Assembly: GCF_011326735.1 (NCBI RefSeq)
Contig: NZ_JAANCN010000005.1
Span: 124,001-188,000 of the forward strand
Direction: 5' to 3'
DNA length: 64,000 bases
DNA from: Phycicoccus endophyticus
Lineage (GTDB): Bacteria > Actinomycetota > Actinomycetes > Actinomycetales > Dermatophilaceae
Shown here: piece after piece, positions 28,014 to 36,969 of the stretch
Layout of the letters: each line of letters begins with the position of its first letter
Numbering within the stretch: the stretch's first letter is position 1
Position numbers and translations under genes: made by a program
The notes under the pieces: generated by a model
Databases searched by the model: none
Seen by the model: only the letters and a program-made list of their open reading frames with translations
What the model was told of the DNA's origin: nothing

Positions 28014-29179
28014 CGCTCCACCCGGTCGAGCAGGGGCACCGAGGACGTGACGACGGTGCCGCGGCCGGCGCCGCTCTCGAGGGTGCACCATCCGCCGACC
28101 CGGCTGAGCCGCTCCTGCATGCCGAGCACACCGTGGTGCCCGGCCTGCTGCGCGGCGGTCAGGGCCTCGGGGTCGACACCGGCGCCGTCGTCCTCGACGG
28201 CGAGGACGACCCTGCCGTCGGTGGCGGTGAGGGCCACCCGGACACCGCACGGCCCGGCGTGCCGGTGGACGTTCTCGAGGCACTCCTCGAGCACGGCCAG
28301 CAGCTCGTAGCGCGTGGCCTCCTCGACCCCCTCCACCGGCTCGAGGGCCAGCTGCGGGTCGCGCCCGGTCCGCGCCGCCCAGCCGAGGGCCACCTGGGTG
28401 ACCGCGGCGTCGAGGGCCTCGGTCGAGGTCGGGGTCCGCAGGTCGGTCATGACGTCGCGCACCTGGTGCACGGCGGAGGAGGCCATCTCCCGGATCGTCG
28501 CCGCGCTCTCGAGCGCCCGGTCGGGCTGGTCGCGGACCTGGCTCGGCAGCGCGGTGGCCATCAGGGCCAGCCCCTGGAGGGACTTGGCCAACGAGTCGTG
28601 CAGCTCGCGGGCCACCTTGGTGCGTTCCTCGGTGGCCGCCGCGGTCACCACCGCGTCGCGCAGCGCGGCCTGCGCGCTGCGCTCGGCCGCCAACGCCCGG
28701 CTCACCGTCAGCCCGAGCAGCCAGAGGGTGACGTAGACGAAGGGGATGGCCACGGTGGAGACGAACCCGTGCTCCTCGTCGCTCGGCAGGAGGACGCCGG
28801 CGAGGTAGAGGCCGAGGACCGCCACGAGGACGATGCCCCCGCTCAGCCGCTCGAGCCACAGCCCGAGGAGGAAGGCCGTGGTCAGCGCCCCGAGCAGCAG
28901 CGGGCTCTCCACGCCGTTGAGCGCGACCCCGGCCGCGAGCAGCAGCGCGTCCCCCATCGCGACGATCGGGTGGCGCCGGACGAGGTCGAGCACCGCGGTG
29001 TTCATCAGGCCGAAGAAGCTCGTGGCGCCGAGGATGAGGTAGCCGACGAGGCTGGCCATGGTCAGCTCGCCCCCGACGCTGGCGACCGCGGCCGTCGCGA
29101 GCGCGAGCAGCCGGATCAGGAGGGTGACCTGGGTGAGCGAGCGCAGCGCGAGGGGGACGCCGGTGTGACCTCTATCCAC
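28010..29179 (-). CDS. NarL-type sensor histidine kinase in the Tad operon
   Basis: 389 residues. Six or so membrane helices (about 15-165) with very short loops, so the sensed signal is probably in or at the membrane. A HisKA_3 dimerisation domain follows with the phospho-His in RELHDSLAKSLQG, then a HATPase with N box LEECLENVHRHAG and G1 box VEDDGAGVD. GTG 29179 overlaps the tadC stop by 8 bases (GTGGATAG), which supports it as part of the tad operon. Partner of the response regulator at 27384. Confidence 0.88.
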   Translation of the reverse strand: MDRGHTGVPLALRSLTQVTLLIRLLALATAAVASVGGELTMASLVGYLILGATSFFGLMNTAVLDLVRRHPIVAMGDALLLAAGVALNGVESPLLLGALTTAFLLGLWLERLSGGIVLVAVLGLYLAGVLLPSDEEHGFVSTVAIPFVYVTLWLLGLTVSRALAAERSAQAALRDAVVTAAATEERTKVARELHDSLAKSLQGLALMATALPSQVRDQPDRALESAATIREMASSAVHQVRDVMTDLRTPTSTEALDAAVTQVALGWAARTGRDPQLALEPVEGVEEATRYELLAVLEECLENVHRHAGPCGVRVALTATDGRVVLAVEDDGAGVDPEALTAAQQAGHHGVLGMQERLSRVGGWCTLESGAGRGTVVTSSVPLLDRVER

Positions 29180-30080
29180 CGAGGAACCCCCCGAAGGTGT
29201 CGGCCCCGAGGGCGAGGTACATCCCGCCGGCGAGGATGACGAGCGCGCCCGGGATGAGCACCATCGTCATCACCAGGCTGATCCGTGGCTCGATCTTGGC
29301 CGCCTTCTGGCGCAGCCGCTGGGCGGCCGCCCGGCGCATGTCCGCGGCGATCTGGTTGAGGGTGTCGCCGAGCGGCGCCCCGAGCTCCTCGGCCTGCAGG
29401 TAGGCGGTGACGAACTCGTTGACCGCCTCGGAGTGGGTGCGGTCGCGCAGCCCGGTGAAGGCGGACCGGACACTCGCCCCGTTGCTGATCTGGTGCAGGA
29501 CGGTCTGGATCTCCTCCGAGATGGCCCCGCCGAACTGTCGCGAGACGGTCTCGAGGGCGGAGCGGAACCCCAGCCCGGCGCTCACCGTGACCGCGAGGAC
29601 GTCGAGGAAGTCCGGCAGGTCGCGGTCGACGGCCTCCCGGCGCCGGCGGGCCATGCCGGACAGCTGCGCGAGGGGGAGGATGACGACGATGAGCGGAGGC
29701 AGCGCGACGTAGAGCAGCCGGCCGGTGAACAGCCCGACGACGAACACCGGGCCGACCGCCATCGACCACACGACGAACTTCGCCAGGACGGCGTCGACGT
29801 CCAGGCCCGCGGGCCGCCCGGCCATGTCGACCTGGTGCTGCAGCCAGCGCACCGCCTGCGTCGGGAGGGCGCCGCGCAGCCCCGGGACGAGGCGGTAGGC
29901 CAGCGCCATGATCGCGCTCTGTCCCTTGGCCTGCTCGCGCGCCGACTTGGTGAGGTAGAGGACCTCGTCGGCGTCGAGACCGACGTCGGGGTCGGTACGC
30001 ATCATGTGGTAGCCACGCAGCATCAGGACCACGGCGAGCGTGGCGACCAGCCCGGGGACGAGCCCGGCGAGGAAGCTCAT
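29172..30080 (-). CDS. tadC: Tad inner-membrane platform protein TadC
   Basis: 302 residues; T2SSF-type domain with membrane helices at both ends (about 3-22, 110-150 and 268-295) and the conserved cytoplasmic helical bundle DLPDFLDVLAVTVSAGLGF...VSAYLQAEELG-like region (here VTAYLQAEELGAPLGDTL). Forms the platform with TadB on which TadA acts. ATG 30080 overlaps the tadB stop (ATGA). Confidence 0.92.
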   Translation of the reverse strand: MSFLAGLVPGLVATLAVVLMLRGYHMMRTDPDVGLDADEVLYLTKSAREQAKGQSAIMALAYRLVPGLRGALPTQAVRWLQHQVDMAGRPAGLDVDAVLAKFVVWSMAVGPVFVVGLFTGRLLYVALPPLIVVILPLAQLSGMARRRREAVDRDLPDFLDVLAVTVSAGLGFRSALETVSRQFGGAISEEIQTVLHQISNGASVRSAFTGLRDRTHSEAVNEFVTAYLQAEELGAPLGDTLNQIAADMRRAAAQRLRQKAAKIEPRISLVMTMVLIPGALVILAGGMYLALGADTFGGFLGG

Positions 30081-31000
30081 CGGTCGAACCCGGTCATCCG
30101 CCGGATGACGATGTACCCGGTGGCGAAGAGAGAGCCGCCGAGGACGAGCGCGACCTGGCCGACGGGCTCCCTCGTCATCCGGTCCACCGTGCCCGGCTCG
30201 ATCGCGTTGACGAGCAGCAGCATCGCGAACCCCATGACGATGACGAGGTTGGAGGAGGCGATCGCCTGCGAGAGCGTCGTCGCCACCTCACGCCGGGTCT
30301 CCTTGCGCTGGTCGAGGGTCTCGGCGATGTCCCGCAGCGCGGTGACGAGGGACCCGCCGCTGCGGGCCGAGACGACGAGCGTGGACATCAGGACGTTGGT
30401 CTCGCGCGAGCCGATCCGGTCGTAGAGCTCGTGCAGGGCGGTGTCCAGGGGGGCGCCGAAGTTGAGCCGGGTGGCGACCCGGGCGAGCTCGCTACGGGCC
30501 GGCTCGGAGAGCTCGTCCCCCGCCACCGCGAGCGCGGTGGGCAGCGAGAGACCGGCGTGGCTGGCGTTGGCGAGCACCCGGGCGAGCTCGGGCAGCTGGG
30601 CGACGAACGCCTCCTTGCGCCGGGTCTGGGCCCGCTGGAGGTAGCGGCGCACGGCGAGGACGCCGATGGCCAGGCCCGCGACCCCGAGCAGCGGCGCGAC
30701 GAAGCGCCACAGGAGGTAGGTCGTGACGATCCCGACGACGACGCCGCTCACGAGGACGACGACCGGACGCTGCTTGAGCCCGGCGAGGTCGAGCTCATGG
30801 GCGAGCCAGCGCCCGAGGCGGGTGCGCACGAGACGCTGGTCGAACACCTCGACGAGCGAGGACTGCTCCTCGGTGTGCAGCAGCTCGGCCGCCTGCTCGG
30901 CGGCCCGACGGTCGCGGGCCACCCCGACGAACGACCGCAGCGCCAGGACGAAGAAGAGCACGGCGGCGAGGGCCCCGGCGAGGATGAGCCCGACCGTCAT
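30077..31000 (-). CDS. tadB: Tad inner-membrane platform protein TadB
   Basis: 307 residues; T2SSF domain with N-terminal helix (3-22), a central helix pair (about 80-118) and C-terminal helices. Typical words are QLPELARVLANASHAGLSLPTAL and LVVSARSGGSLVTALRDIAETL. ATG 31000 shares one base with the tadA stop (TGATG). Confidence 0.92.
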   Translation of the reverse strand: MTVGLILAGALAAVLFFVLALRSFVGVARDRRAAEQAAELLHTEEQSSLVEVFDQRLVRTRLGRWLAHELDLAGLKQRPVVVLVSGVVVGIVTTYLLWRFVAPLLGVAGLAIGVLAVRRYLQRAQTRRKEAFVAQLPELARVLANASHAGLSLPTALAVAGDELSEPARSELARVATRLNFGAPLDTALHELYDRIGSRETNVLMSTLVVSARSGGSLVTALRDIAETLDQRKETRREVATTLSQAIASSNLVIVMGFAMLLLVNAIEPGTVDRMTREPVGQVALVLGGSLFATGYIVIRRMTGFDR

Positions 31001-32319
31001 CAGCCGTCTCCCTCGATCGCCGCGACGTCCACGCCACCCTCCAGCAGCCGGTCCCGGAAGCGCGCCGGCAGGTCGTGGGTGACGAAGTGGCCCCGGAGCC
31101 TCGTGGGGTCGCTGCGGTCGACGGCGTACTCCATGAGCGGCACGAGGGAGAAGTCCTCCTGGCGTCGGCTCGCGACCCAGGAGACGTCGACCACCCGACG
31201 CACGCCGCCGCTGAGCCGGTTGAGCTGGACGATGACGTCGATCGCGGAGTTCACCTGGTCGCGCAGGGCGTGGAAGGGCACGTCGACGTCGCTCATCGAG
31301 GCGAGGGTCTCCAGCCGGGAGAGGGCGTCGTCGGGGCTGTTGGCGTGCACCGTCGTCAGCGACCCCTCGTGGCCGGTGTTCATCGCCTGGAGCATGTCGA
31401 GGGCCTCGCCGCCTCGGCACTCCCCGACGATGATCCGGTCCGGGCGCATCCGCAGGCTGTTGCGGACGAGGTCGCGGATGGTGATCTGCCCCCGGCCCTC
31501 GACGTTGGCGGGTCGGGTCTCGAGGCGGATGGTGTGCGGCTGGTCCAGGCTGAGCTCGGCGGCGTCCTCGACCGTGATGATCCGCTCGCTCGGGGAGATG
31601 AACGAGGAGAGCGCGTTGAGCAGGGTCGTCTTGCCCGACCCGGTGCCACCGGAGACGACGACGTTGAGCCGGGCCTCGACGCAGGCCTTGAGCAGCAGCG
31701 CCGTGCGCCGGTCGAGGGCGTCCTTCTCGATGAGCTGGTTCAGCGAGAGCGCCTGGGGGAAGAGGCGGATGGTCACCGTCGGCCCGTTGAGGCTGAGCGG
31801 CGGCAGGACGACGTTGACGCGGGCCCCCCGGGGGAGGCGGCTGTCCGCGGGCAGGCGGGCGTCGACCATCGGGCTGGACTCGTCGACCCGACGGTTGACC
31901 GTGGAGACGATCCGGTCGATGGTCTGCATGAGCTGCTCGACGCCGCTGAACGGGGCCGGCCAGCTCTCGAGCTGGCCGTCGCGCTCGACGTAGATCTGGT
32001 CGTGCCCGTTGATCATGATCTCGCTGATCGTCGGGTCGTTGAGGATCGGCTCGAGCACCCCGAGGCCCACGGCCTCGTCGACGACACGGCGCACGAGCTG
32101 GTTGCGCTCGCTCGCGGAGAGGATGACGCCCTCGCGGGAGACCAGGTGGGCGATGACCCGCTCGAGGCGGGCGCGGCGCTGGTTGTCGTCGACCTTGCTC
32201 AGCTCGTGGAGGTCGACCTCCTCGAGGAGCATCCGCCGGAAGGTCGCGACGAGGCTGTCGTCCTCGCGGGAGGTGACCGGGGTGGAGGTCCCCCCGGTGA
32301 AGGAGTCGTACTTGCTCAT
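31000..32319 (-). CDS. tadA: Tad pilus assembly ATPase TadA (CpaF family)
   Basis: 439 residues, the cytoplasmic hexameric ATPase that powers pilus assembly and possibly retraction. N-terminal helical domain, Asp box region (IITVEDAAEL), Walker A GGTGSGKTT (224-232), Walker B region RMRPDRIIVGECRG (290-303) and His box TGHEGSLTTVHAN (315-327). ATG 32319 overlaps the tadE stop (ATGA). No secretin gene is found nearby, as expected for a monoderm. Confidence 0.95.
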   Translation of the reverse strand: MSKYDSFTGGTSTPVTSREDDSLVATFRRMLLEEVDLHELSKVDDNQRRARLERVIAHLVSREGVILSASERNQLVRRVVDEAVGLGVLEPILNDPTISEIMINGHDQIYVERDGQLESWPAPFSGVEQLMQTIDRIVSTVNRRVDESSPMVDARLPADSRLPRGARVNVVLPPLSLNGPTVTIRLFPQALSLNQLIEKDALDRRTALLLKACVEARLNVVVSGGTGSGKTTLLNALSSFISPSERIITVEDAAELSLDQPHTIRLETRPANVEGRGQITIRDLVRNSLRMRPDRIIVGECRGGEALDMLQAMNTGHEGSLTTVHANSPDDALSRLETLASMSDVDVPFHALRDQVNSAIDVIVQLNRLSGGVRRVVDVSWVASRRQEDFSLVPLMEYAVDRSDPTRLRGHFVTHDLPARFRDRLLEGGVDVAAIEGDG

Positions 32320-32660
32320 CGGATGTCCGGCATGTCGACCGTGCGGGTCACCGACCCGACGGAGAAGGGCAGCACCGTGGGCACCGGGACGGTCACCGAG
32401 TACCGGTACCCGTCGTCGGTCCGGCCCCCCACCACGGTGGTGGCGTCCATGGCGCCCGGCAGCGCGCCGTCGGCCGCGGCCCGCGGGTCCTGGCCGAGCG
32501 AGGCGGCGCGGGCGGCGTTCTTGGCGGCCTCGGCCGTCGAGACGACCGTCCACCCGGCCACGCCGAACTGCAGCGCCACGAGCGCGGCGAACACGATGAG
32601 CGGGGCGACCCCGAGCATCTCCAGGGCGGCAGCCCCTCGCTCCCGGCGCCGCGCCCTCAT
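32316..32660 (-). CDS. tadE: TadE-like pseudopilin
   Basis: 114 residues. Leader RRRERG|AAALEMLGVAPL with Glu at +5 and a following hydrophobic helix, then EAAKNAARAASLGQD and a small extracytoplasmic domain. Same family as the C-terminal part of the TadZ fusion encoded just upstream; the two genes overlap by 4 bases. Confidence 0.88.
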   Translation of the reverse strand: MRARRRERGAAALEMLGVAPLIVFAALVALQFGVAGWTVVSTAEAAKNAARAASLGQDPRAAADGALPGAMDATTVVGGRTDDGYRYSVTVPVPTVLPFSVGSVTRTVDMPDIR

Positions 32661-34330
32661 CGCTCGCTCACCACCGTCCGGGTGCTCGTCAGCTCGGTCG
32701 GCAGGCCGGTGACCTCACCCGAGCCCTTGGGGATCGGGACGGTGACCGAGACCGTGTCGCCGTGTGCGCTGACGCTCAGCCGGTCGCGCAGCACCGAGGG
32801 CACGGCCTCGCGGGCGGCCTCGGCCGCCTCGCTCGTGCTGCCGGTCACCGAGTAGGCGCGGGCCGCCTCGGCCGAGGCGTGCCCGGCGTAGAGGAAGGAG
32901 AAGCCGGTGACGCCGACCTGCCAGGCGATGAGGATGAGCAGGACGGTGGCGGGCAGGATGCCCGCGGTCTCCATCGCGACCGCCCCGGACTCCGAGGCGA
33001 CCCGGGGCGGGGGTGTGGACGCCGGGGCCGGCTGCGCCGGGCCCGGGTCGGTCGGAGTCGGCTCGGCGGCGGAGGGCGGCTCGGCGGCGGTGGCCGGCGC
33101 CTGCGGTGTGGACGTGCTCGCCCGGCCCCGGGCCCGGCCGCGGCGTCGCCGCGCCGGCTTGCTGCCGCGGCTGCCGCCCTCGCTCGACCCGAGGCCGACC
33201 TCGTCGCGGACCTGCTCGATCAGGCGCCACCACGCGACCTCGGTGACGGCGCGCGGGTCGCGGTCGTTCATCGAGGCCTCGAGGACCCGCGGCGAGCTCG
33301 GGATCTTCGTCTCGAGGACCTCGGCGGTGGTCAGCTTCTCGACGGCACTGGCGGGGAAGAGGCTCGAGCTGTCGGTCTTGTTGACGAGGACCTTGAAGGC
33401 CGCCTCCTCGCGCACCCCGAGGGACTCCCAGGCGATCATCCGGCGGCGCATCGCGCGCACCGAGAGCACGTCCGGGGTCGTCACGACGAGGCACTCACCG
33501 GCGAGCTCGATCATCGCGGCCTGCGCGGGCGAGACGTGCCCCCCGCCGTCGGCGATCACGAGGTCGAACTCGCGCCGCAGCAGCGCGACGATCGAGCGCA
33601 GGGCCGCCGGGGTGACGAAGTCGGCGTCGCGCACGTCCAGCGGGGCGAGCAGGAGGTTGACCCCCGAGGCGTGGTGGATGACGGCGTCGTTGACGGCGGT
33701 CGGCGACAGGTCGCCGGAGACCTTGGCGACGTCGGCGATGGAGACCGACTGGCGCACCTCGAAGATCGCGCCGACGTCGCCCTTCTCGATGTCGACGTCG
33801 ATGAGACACACCTTGGCGCCGGGGTTCTTCACGAGGTGGTCGTGGGCCATGTGGGCCGCGATGGTCGTCGTGCCCACGCCTCCCTTGGCGCCGACGACGG
33901 CGAGCACGGTGCCCCGGGAGGTGTTGGCCATGGCGGCCCCGGCGAGCACGGCCTCCATGTGCTGGGTCCAGTCGGTCGCCGCGAGCACCCGGTTGGAGAC
34001 GTCCTCGTAGGCGAACGGGTAGGCGACCACACCCCGGGCGCCGTCTTCCATCGCCTTGATGACGACGTCGCTGGTGCGCGAGTGCGACACCTGGAGCACG
34101 GCCGCCGACGGCCGCCGGGCGATGATGTCGCGGATGGTCTGCGAGATCGGCTCGATACCGAGGCTGTCGTGGACGAAGACGATCTCCGGCTCGAGACGGC
34201 CGAGGAGGTCGAGCAGCTCCGAGGGGGACTTGGCGACGGCGCGCACGTCGTAGCCGTCCATCTCGTCGAGGATCGACATCAGGTCGGCGACGAGGTTCTC
34301 GCCCTCCATGCCGATGATGACTCGGGTCAT
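32657..34330 (-). CDS. tadZ: TadZ/CpaE-type ATPase fused to a TadE-like pseudopilin
   Basis: 557 residues. Residues 1-125 form an atypical receiver-like domain (MTRVIIGMEGENL...). Residues 140-375 are a MinD/ParA-like ATPase with deviant Walker A KGGVGTTT (149-156), as in TadZ/CpaE, which positions pili. A basic then Pro/Thr-rich linker (about 378-443) leads to a complete TadE-like unit: SESG|AVAMETAGI at about 447-458, a hydrophobic helix (457-475), ASAEAARAYSVTGS and an extracytoplasmic domain. So a cytoplasmic ATPase and a prepilin-type membrane protein share one chain; cleavage by prepilin peptidase would separate them. The reading frame is continuous with no sign of a sequencing error. 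ATG 34330 overlaps the cpaB stop. Confidence 0.85.
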   Translation of the reverse strand: MTRVIIGMEGENLVADLMSILDEMDGYDVRAVAKSPSELLDLLGRLEPEIVFVHDSLGIEPISQTIRDIIARRPSAAVLQVSHSRTSDVVIKAMEDGARGVVAYPFAYEDVSNRVLAATDWTQHMEAVLAGAAMANTSRGTVLAVVGAKGGVGTTTIAAHMAHDHLVKNPGAKVCLIDVDIEKGDVGAIFEVRQSVSIADVAKVSGDLSPTAVNDAVIHHASGVNLLLAPLDVRDADFVTPAALRSIVALLRREFDLVIADGGGHVSPAQAAMIELAGECLVVTTPDVLSVRAMRRRMIAWESLGVREEAAFKVLVNKTDSSSLFPASAVEKLTTAEVLETKIPSSPRVLEASMNDRDPRAVTEVAWWRLIEQVRDEVGLGSSEGGSRGSKPARRRRGRARGRASTSTPQAPATAAEPPSAAEPTPTDPGPAQPAPASTPPPRVASESGAVAMETAGILPATVLLILIAWQVGVTGFSFLYAGHASAEAARAYSVTGSTSEAAEAAREAVPSVLRDRLSVSAHGDTVSVTVPIPKGSGEVTGLPTELTSTRTVVSER

Positions 34331-35058
34331 CCGTTGACTCCTTCCGGGATGGCCTTGCCGCCGAGGTCGCTGGCGTCGTACTCCCCGACCTCGTTGCCGC
34401 GGTCGGTCCCGACGTCGCTGGGCAGCCCGACGAGGCGGACCTCGGTGGCGAAGTTGGCGGCGTAGGTCACCCGCATGACGTCCTTGGGCACGAGGGCGAG
34501 GGTGACCGGGATGACGTCCTGTTCGGTGAGGCCCTGCTCGCTCTGCTGGGTGACCTGCTGCTGGCCGGCGATCGACACCACCCTGATGTCCCGGCTGAGC
34601 ATCCGGGTGGTCTTGGGCAGCCCGGGGACGTCGGAGAAGGTCGCGAGGATGTCGACCCGGTCCCCCGGCCGCACCCGGCCCGCGAGGCCGGTGACGGCGT
34701 CGACGTTGATCGCGATCTCGCGCTCGTCCTTCTCCAGGCTCGAGCTCGGGATGAGCATGTCCGAGCTCACCGTGGTGCCGACGTTGAGCCGGAAGCCGAC
34801 CCGCCGGCCCAGGAGGTCGTCCAGCCGCAGGACCGAGGAGTCCGAGGCCCAGCGCTCGGGCACCTCCACGGCCTCGAGGTTGTCGGTGCTCAACGCGGTG
34901 TAGGGCTCGATCGGGGTGGTCGCGCGGTACACGGTGACCCGCGACCCCACCTGGCTGTTGATGTTGGCGACGTAGCCGGTCACGACGAAGAAGGTGGCGA
35001 CGGCGATGAGGATCGACACGGCCATGAAGACGAGGCCGCGGCGCTGGCGGGGGTTCAT
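34327..35058 (-). CDS. cpaB: CpaB/RcpC-like Flp pilus assembly protein (SAF domain)
   Basis: 243 residues. One N-terminal membrane helix (about 8-32) and an extracytoplasmic SAF domain (VYRATTPIEPYTALSTDNLE) followed by the RcpC-type region (GRVRPGDRVDILATFSD). In diderms CpaB works with the secretin; in monoderms its role is less clear, perhaps pilus stability in the wall. ATG 35058 overlaps the stop of the zinc-ribbon gene (ATGA). Confidence 0.85.
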   Translation of the reverse strand: MNPRQRRGLVFMAVSILIAVATFFVVTGYVANINSQVGSRVTVYRATTPIEPYTALSTDNLEAVEVPERWASDSSVLRLDDLLGRRVGFRLNVGTTVSSDMLIPSSSLEKDEREIAINVDAVTGLAGRVRPGDRVDILATFSDVPGLPKTTRMLSRDIRVVSIAGQQQVTQQSEQGLTEQDVIPVTLALVPKDVMRVTYAANFATEVRLVGLPSDVGTDRGNEVGEYDASDLGGKAIPEGVNG

Positions 35059-35825
35059 GTGCGCTCCGGGACGCGAAGGTGGACCTGACAGAAGGGGCAG
35101 ACGATGCCGGGCTGGACGATGCGGCACACGGGGCACTGCGCCACGTCCGGGCCGGCCGTCGGCAGCCGGGCGAGGGTGACGAACTCGGCGCCCGGGGAGC
35201 CGTAGACGGCGCGCACGTCCGCGACGGCCGGCACCGGGTGCACGCGGTCGCCGGGCACCAGCGCCCGCAGCGCGTCCAGGGGTGCCTCCCCCTCGGCGCA
35301 GCCGGTGAGCACGTCGACGTCCTCCGGGACGCCGGTGCCGTCGCGCCGCACGACCGCCTCGGGGCTCAGCCAGGCCACGTACCCGCGGCTGACGATGGAG
35401 CGCAGGTGCTGGGTGAAGGTCGGCTTCGGGTGCTCGAGCCGGGTCACCGAGGACAGCCAGACCCCCGAGGCGGAGTGCTCGAGGAGATGGGTGAGGATCT
35501 CCAGGGTGCGGACCGGGCCCTCGGCTCCCTCGAGGGCGACGGCGGCCGCGGTGGCGAGGGCCACCGAGGTGGTGTCGGCGGACCGGACGGCCACCGCGAG
35601 GTCCGGAAGGGCACCGGCGAGCACCGTGCCGAGGAGACGGGCCTCGTCGGCCACGGCCGCGCGGGAGGCGACGACGACGTGGTCGAGCTCGGCCGAGCGC
35701 ACCCAGCCGACGGTCTCGCCGAACGCGCCGGCAGGCACCACGGTGAGCCGGGGCTGGTCGGCCACCCACGAGCGCGCCGAGCCCGGCTGCACACTGGGCT
35801 CGAGGAGTACGACTCCCACCGTCAT
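35055..35825 (-). CDS. Zinc-ribbon protein heading the tad operon, unknown function
   Basis: 256 residues, no signal peptide or clear membrane helix. The main part is an alpha/beta region (GVVLLEPSV...VALATAAAVALEGAEGPVRTL). The C-terminus carries a C4 zinc ribbon, CPVCRIVQPGIVCPFC (about 232-247). I do not recognise the family. It is the first gene of the operon, coupled to cpaB by a 4-base overlap, so a cytoplasmic role in pilus assembly or control is likely. ATG 35825 follows GGGGAGAAG. The 110-base gap to the divergent gene at 35936 must contain the operon promoter. Confidence 0.6.
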   Translation of the reverse strand: MTVGVVLLEPSVQPGSARSWVADQPRLTVVPAGAFGETVGWVRSAELDHVVVASRAAVADEARLLGTVLAGALPDLAVAVRSADTTSVALATAAAVALEGAEGPVRTLEILTHLLEHSASGVWLSSVTRLEHPKPTFTQHLRSIVSRGYVAWLSPEAVVRRDGTGVPEDVDVLTGCAEGEAPLDALRALVPGDRVHPVPAVADVRAVYGSPGAEFVTLARLPTAGPDVAQCPVCRIVQPGIVCPFCQVHLRVPERT

Positions 35826-35935
35826 GAAATTCTTCTCCCCGGAACGCCGTGCAAACACCCCGCACCCGCTGGGCGGGCCTGGCACAGTCTTCCACAAGTT
35901 ACGTGTTCCCGAACCACATTCCAAGGCCACCGAGC

Positions 35936-36508
35936 ATGCGGACCCGCAACCGACAGAGACGACCATCGAGAACGAGCACGGACCGCAGTCACCGGGTCGG
36001 CGTGCTGGCGAGCGTCGTGCTGGCGCTGCTCGGCCTGGCGGGTGTCGCCATCGGCGTCATGGCCTGGTCCCAGCCCCGGCTCCCGGTCTCCGTGGTCGCC
36101 GACGGGGCCCCGGTCACCCTCGAGGGCTCGCCCCTGTTCGACCCCGGCACGACGCTCTTCGCCGCCGGTGACAACCCCGACCTGCCCGAGCCGGCGCAGT
36201 GGGGGTGCACCCGCACCCGAGGGGGCGCCGTCACCGAGCTGGAGGTCACGCCGGACTTCGACGCCGTCGGGAGCCGGGTGGAGGACTCCTCCTCGTACTT
36301 CCCGGTCGTCACGGTCGGGCCCTCCGAGGCCGGGGACGTGCTGCGCTGCGACGGGCCGGCGATGAGCCAGGGGCCGCTGCTCGCCCTGCCCACCGACGTC
36401 GGGGTGCGTGACGTGCCGCTCGCCTTCGTCGTGGCCGGGATCGGGCTGCTGGGCATCGGTGGTCTGGTCCACCCCCGCAGCCGGGGGATCCACCGGTTCG
36501 GCGGCTGA
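35936..36508 (+). CDS. Membrane protein with a two-cysteine extracytoplasmic domain (A)
   Basis: 190 residues. Basic N-terminus, a membrane helix (about 21-43), an outer domain of about 100 residues with two cysteines 47 apart (WGCTRT and LRCDG), then a second helix (about 160-178). The same pattern is seen in the products at 36560 and 37374. Function unknown; divergent from the tad operon. ATG 35936 is chosen because upstream codons overlap the operon's promoter region. Confidence 0.6.
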   Translation: MRTRNRQRRPSRTSTDRSHRVGVLASVVLALLGLAGVAIGVMAWSQPRLPVSVVADGAPVTLEGSPLFDPGTTLFAAGDNPDLPEPAQWGCTRTRGGAVTELEVTPDFDAVGSRVEDSSSYFPVVTVGPSEAGDVLRCDGPAMSQGPLLALPTDVGVRDVPLAFVVAGIGLLGIGGLVHPRSRGIHRFGG

Positions 36509-36559
36509 CCCCGCCGCAGCCACCTGGCCCGGCGACGCGGTCTCTGCGAGACTGCCGCG

Positions 36560-36949
36560 ATGAGCTGCCCGTGGCCTCGCACCAGCCCCGCCCTCGCGGC
36601 CTCGGCCCTCGTGCTCCTCGCCGCGTGTGCCAGCGAGCCGACCGAGCCGCTGCTCTATGCGGACTCGATGGGCGGGGCCTCCTTCCCCATCATGGAGGCC
36701 GAGGGCTCGCCGATGGTGTGGGTGTCCTCGACGGACGGCTCCGACCCCCGGCCGGGCGGCGCACCGGACCCCGGGATGTGCCAGGTCTCGGGGGGCGGTT
36801 CGCCGCAGCTCACCGACCCCGACCACGGTGACAGCCGGCTCGGGGACACCGTCCTCTACGCCGTCGCGCAGATCGAGGGCCTCGAGCCCCCCGGCGAGAT
36901 CACCTGCTCCGGGGACGCCGTCAAGCATGTCTACGTCGGTCGCCCCTGA
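36560..36949 (+). CDS. Lipoprotein with a two-cysteine domain (B)
   Basis: 129 residues. Lipobox LLAAC (Cys at about 22), then a domain with cysteines in GMCQV and ITCSGD, 42 residues apart. It ends TCSGDAVKHVYVG. Resembles the outer domain of the gene 51 bases upstream, but is lipid-anchored. Function unknown. Confidence 0.6.
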   Translation: MSCPWPRTSPALAASALVLLAACASEPTEPLLYADSMGGASFPIMEAEGSPMVWVSSTDGSDPRPGGAPDPGMCQVSGGGSPQLTDPDHGDSRLGDTVLYAVAQIEGLEPPGEITCSGDAVKHVYVGRP

Positions 36950-36969
36950 GGCACCGGGCCCGCTCGGGG

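Noticed and set aside
27384-28859. Single 491-codon kinase-regulator fusion
   Set aside because: The upstream part of that frame is out of phase with the kinase; a GTG overlapping the kinase stop gives a normal response regulator.
32657-34330. Frameshift joining separate tadZ and tadE genes
   Set aside because: The frame is continuous with a plausible Pro/Thr linker and no leftover start or ribosome binding site at the junction; kept as a true fusion, with sequence check advised in the finding.
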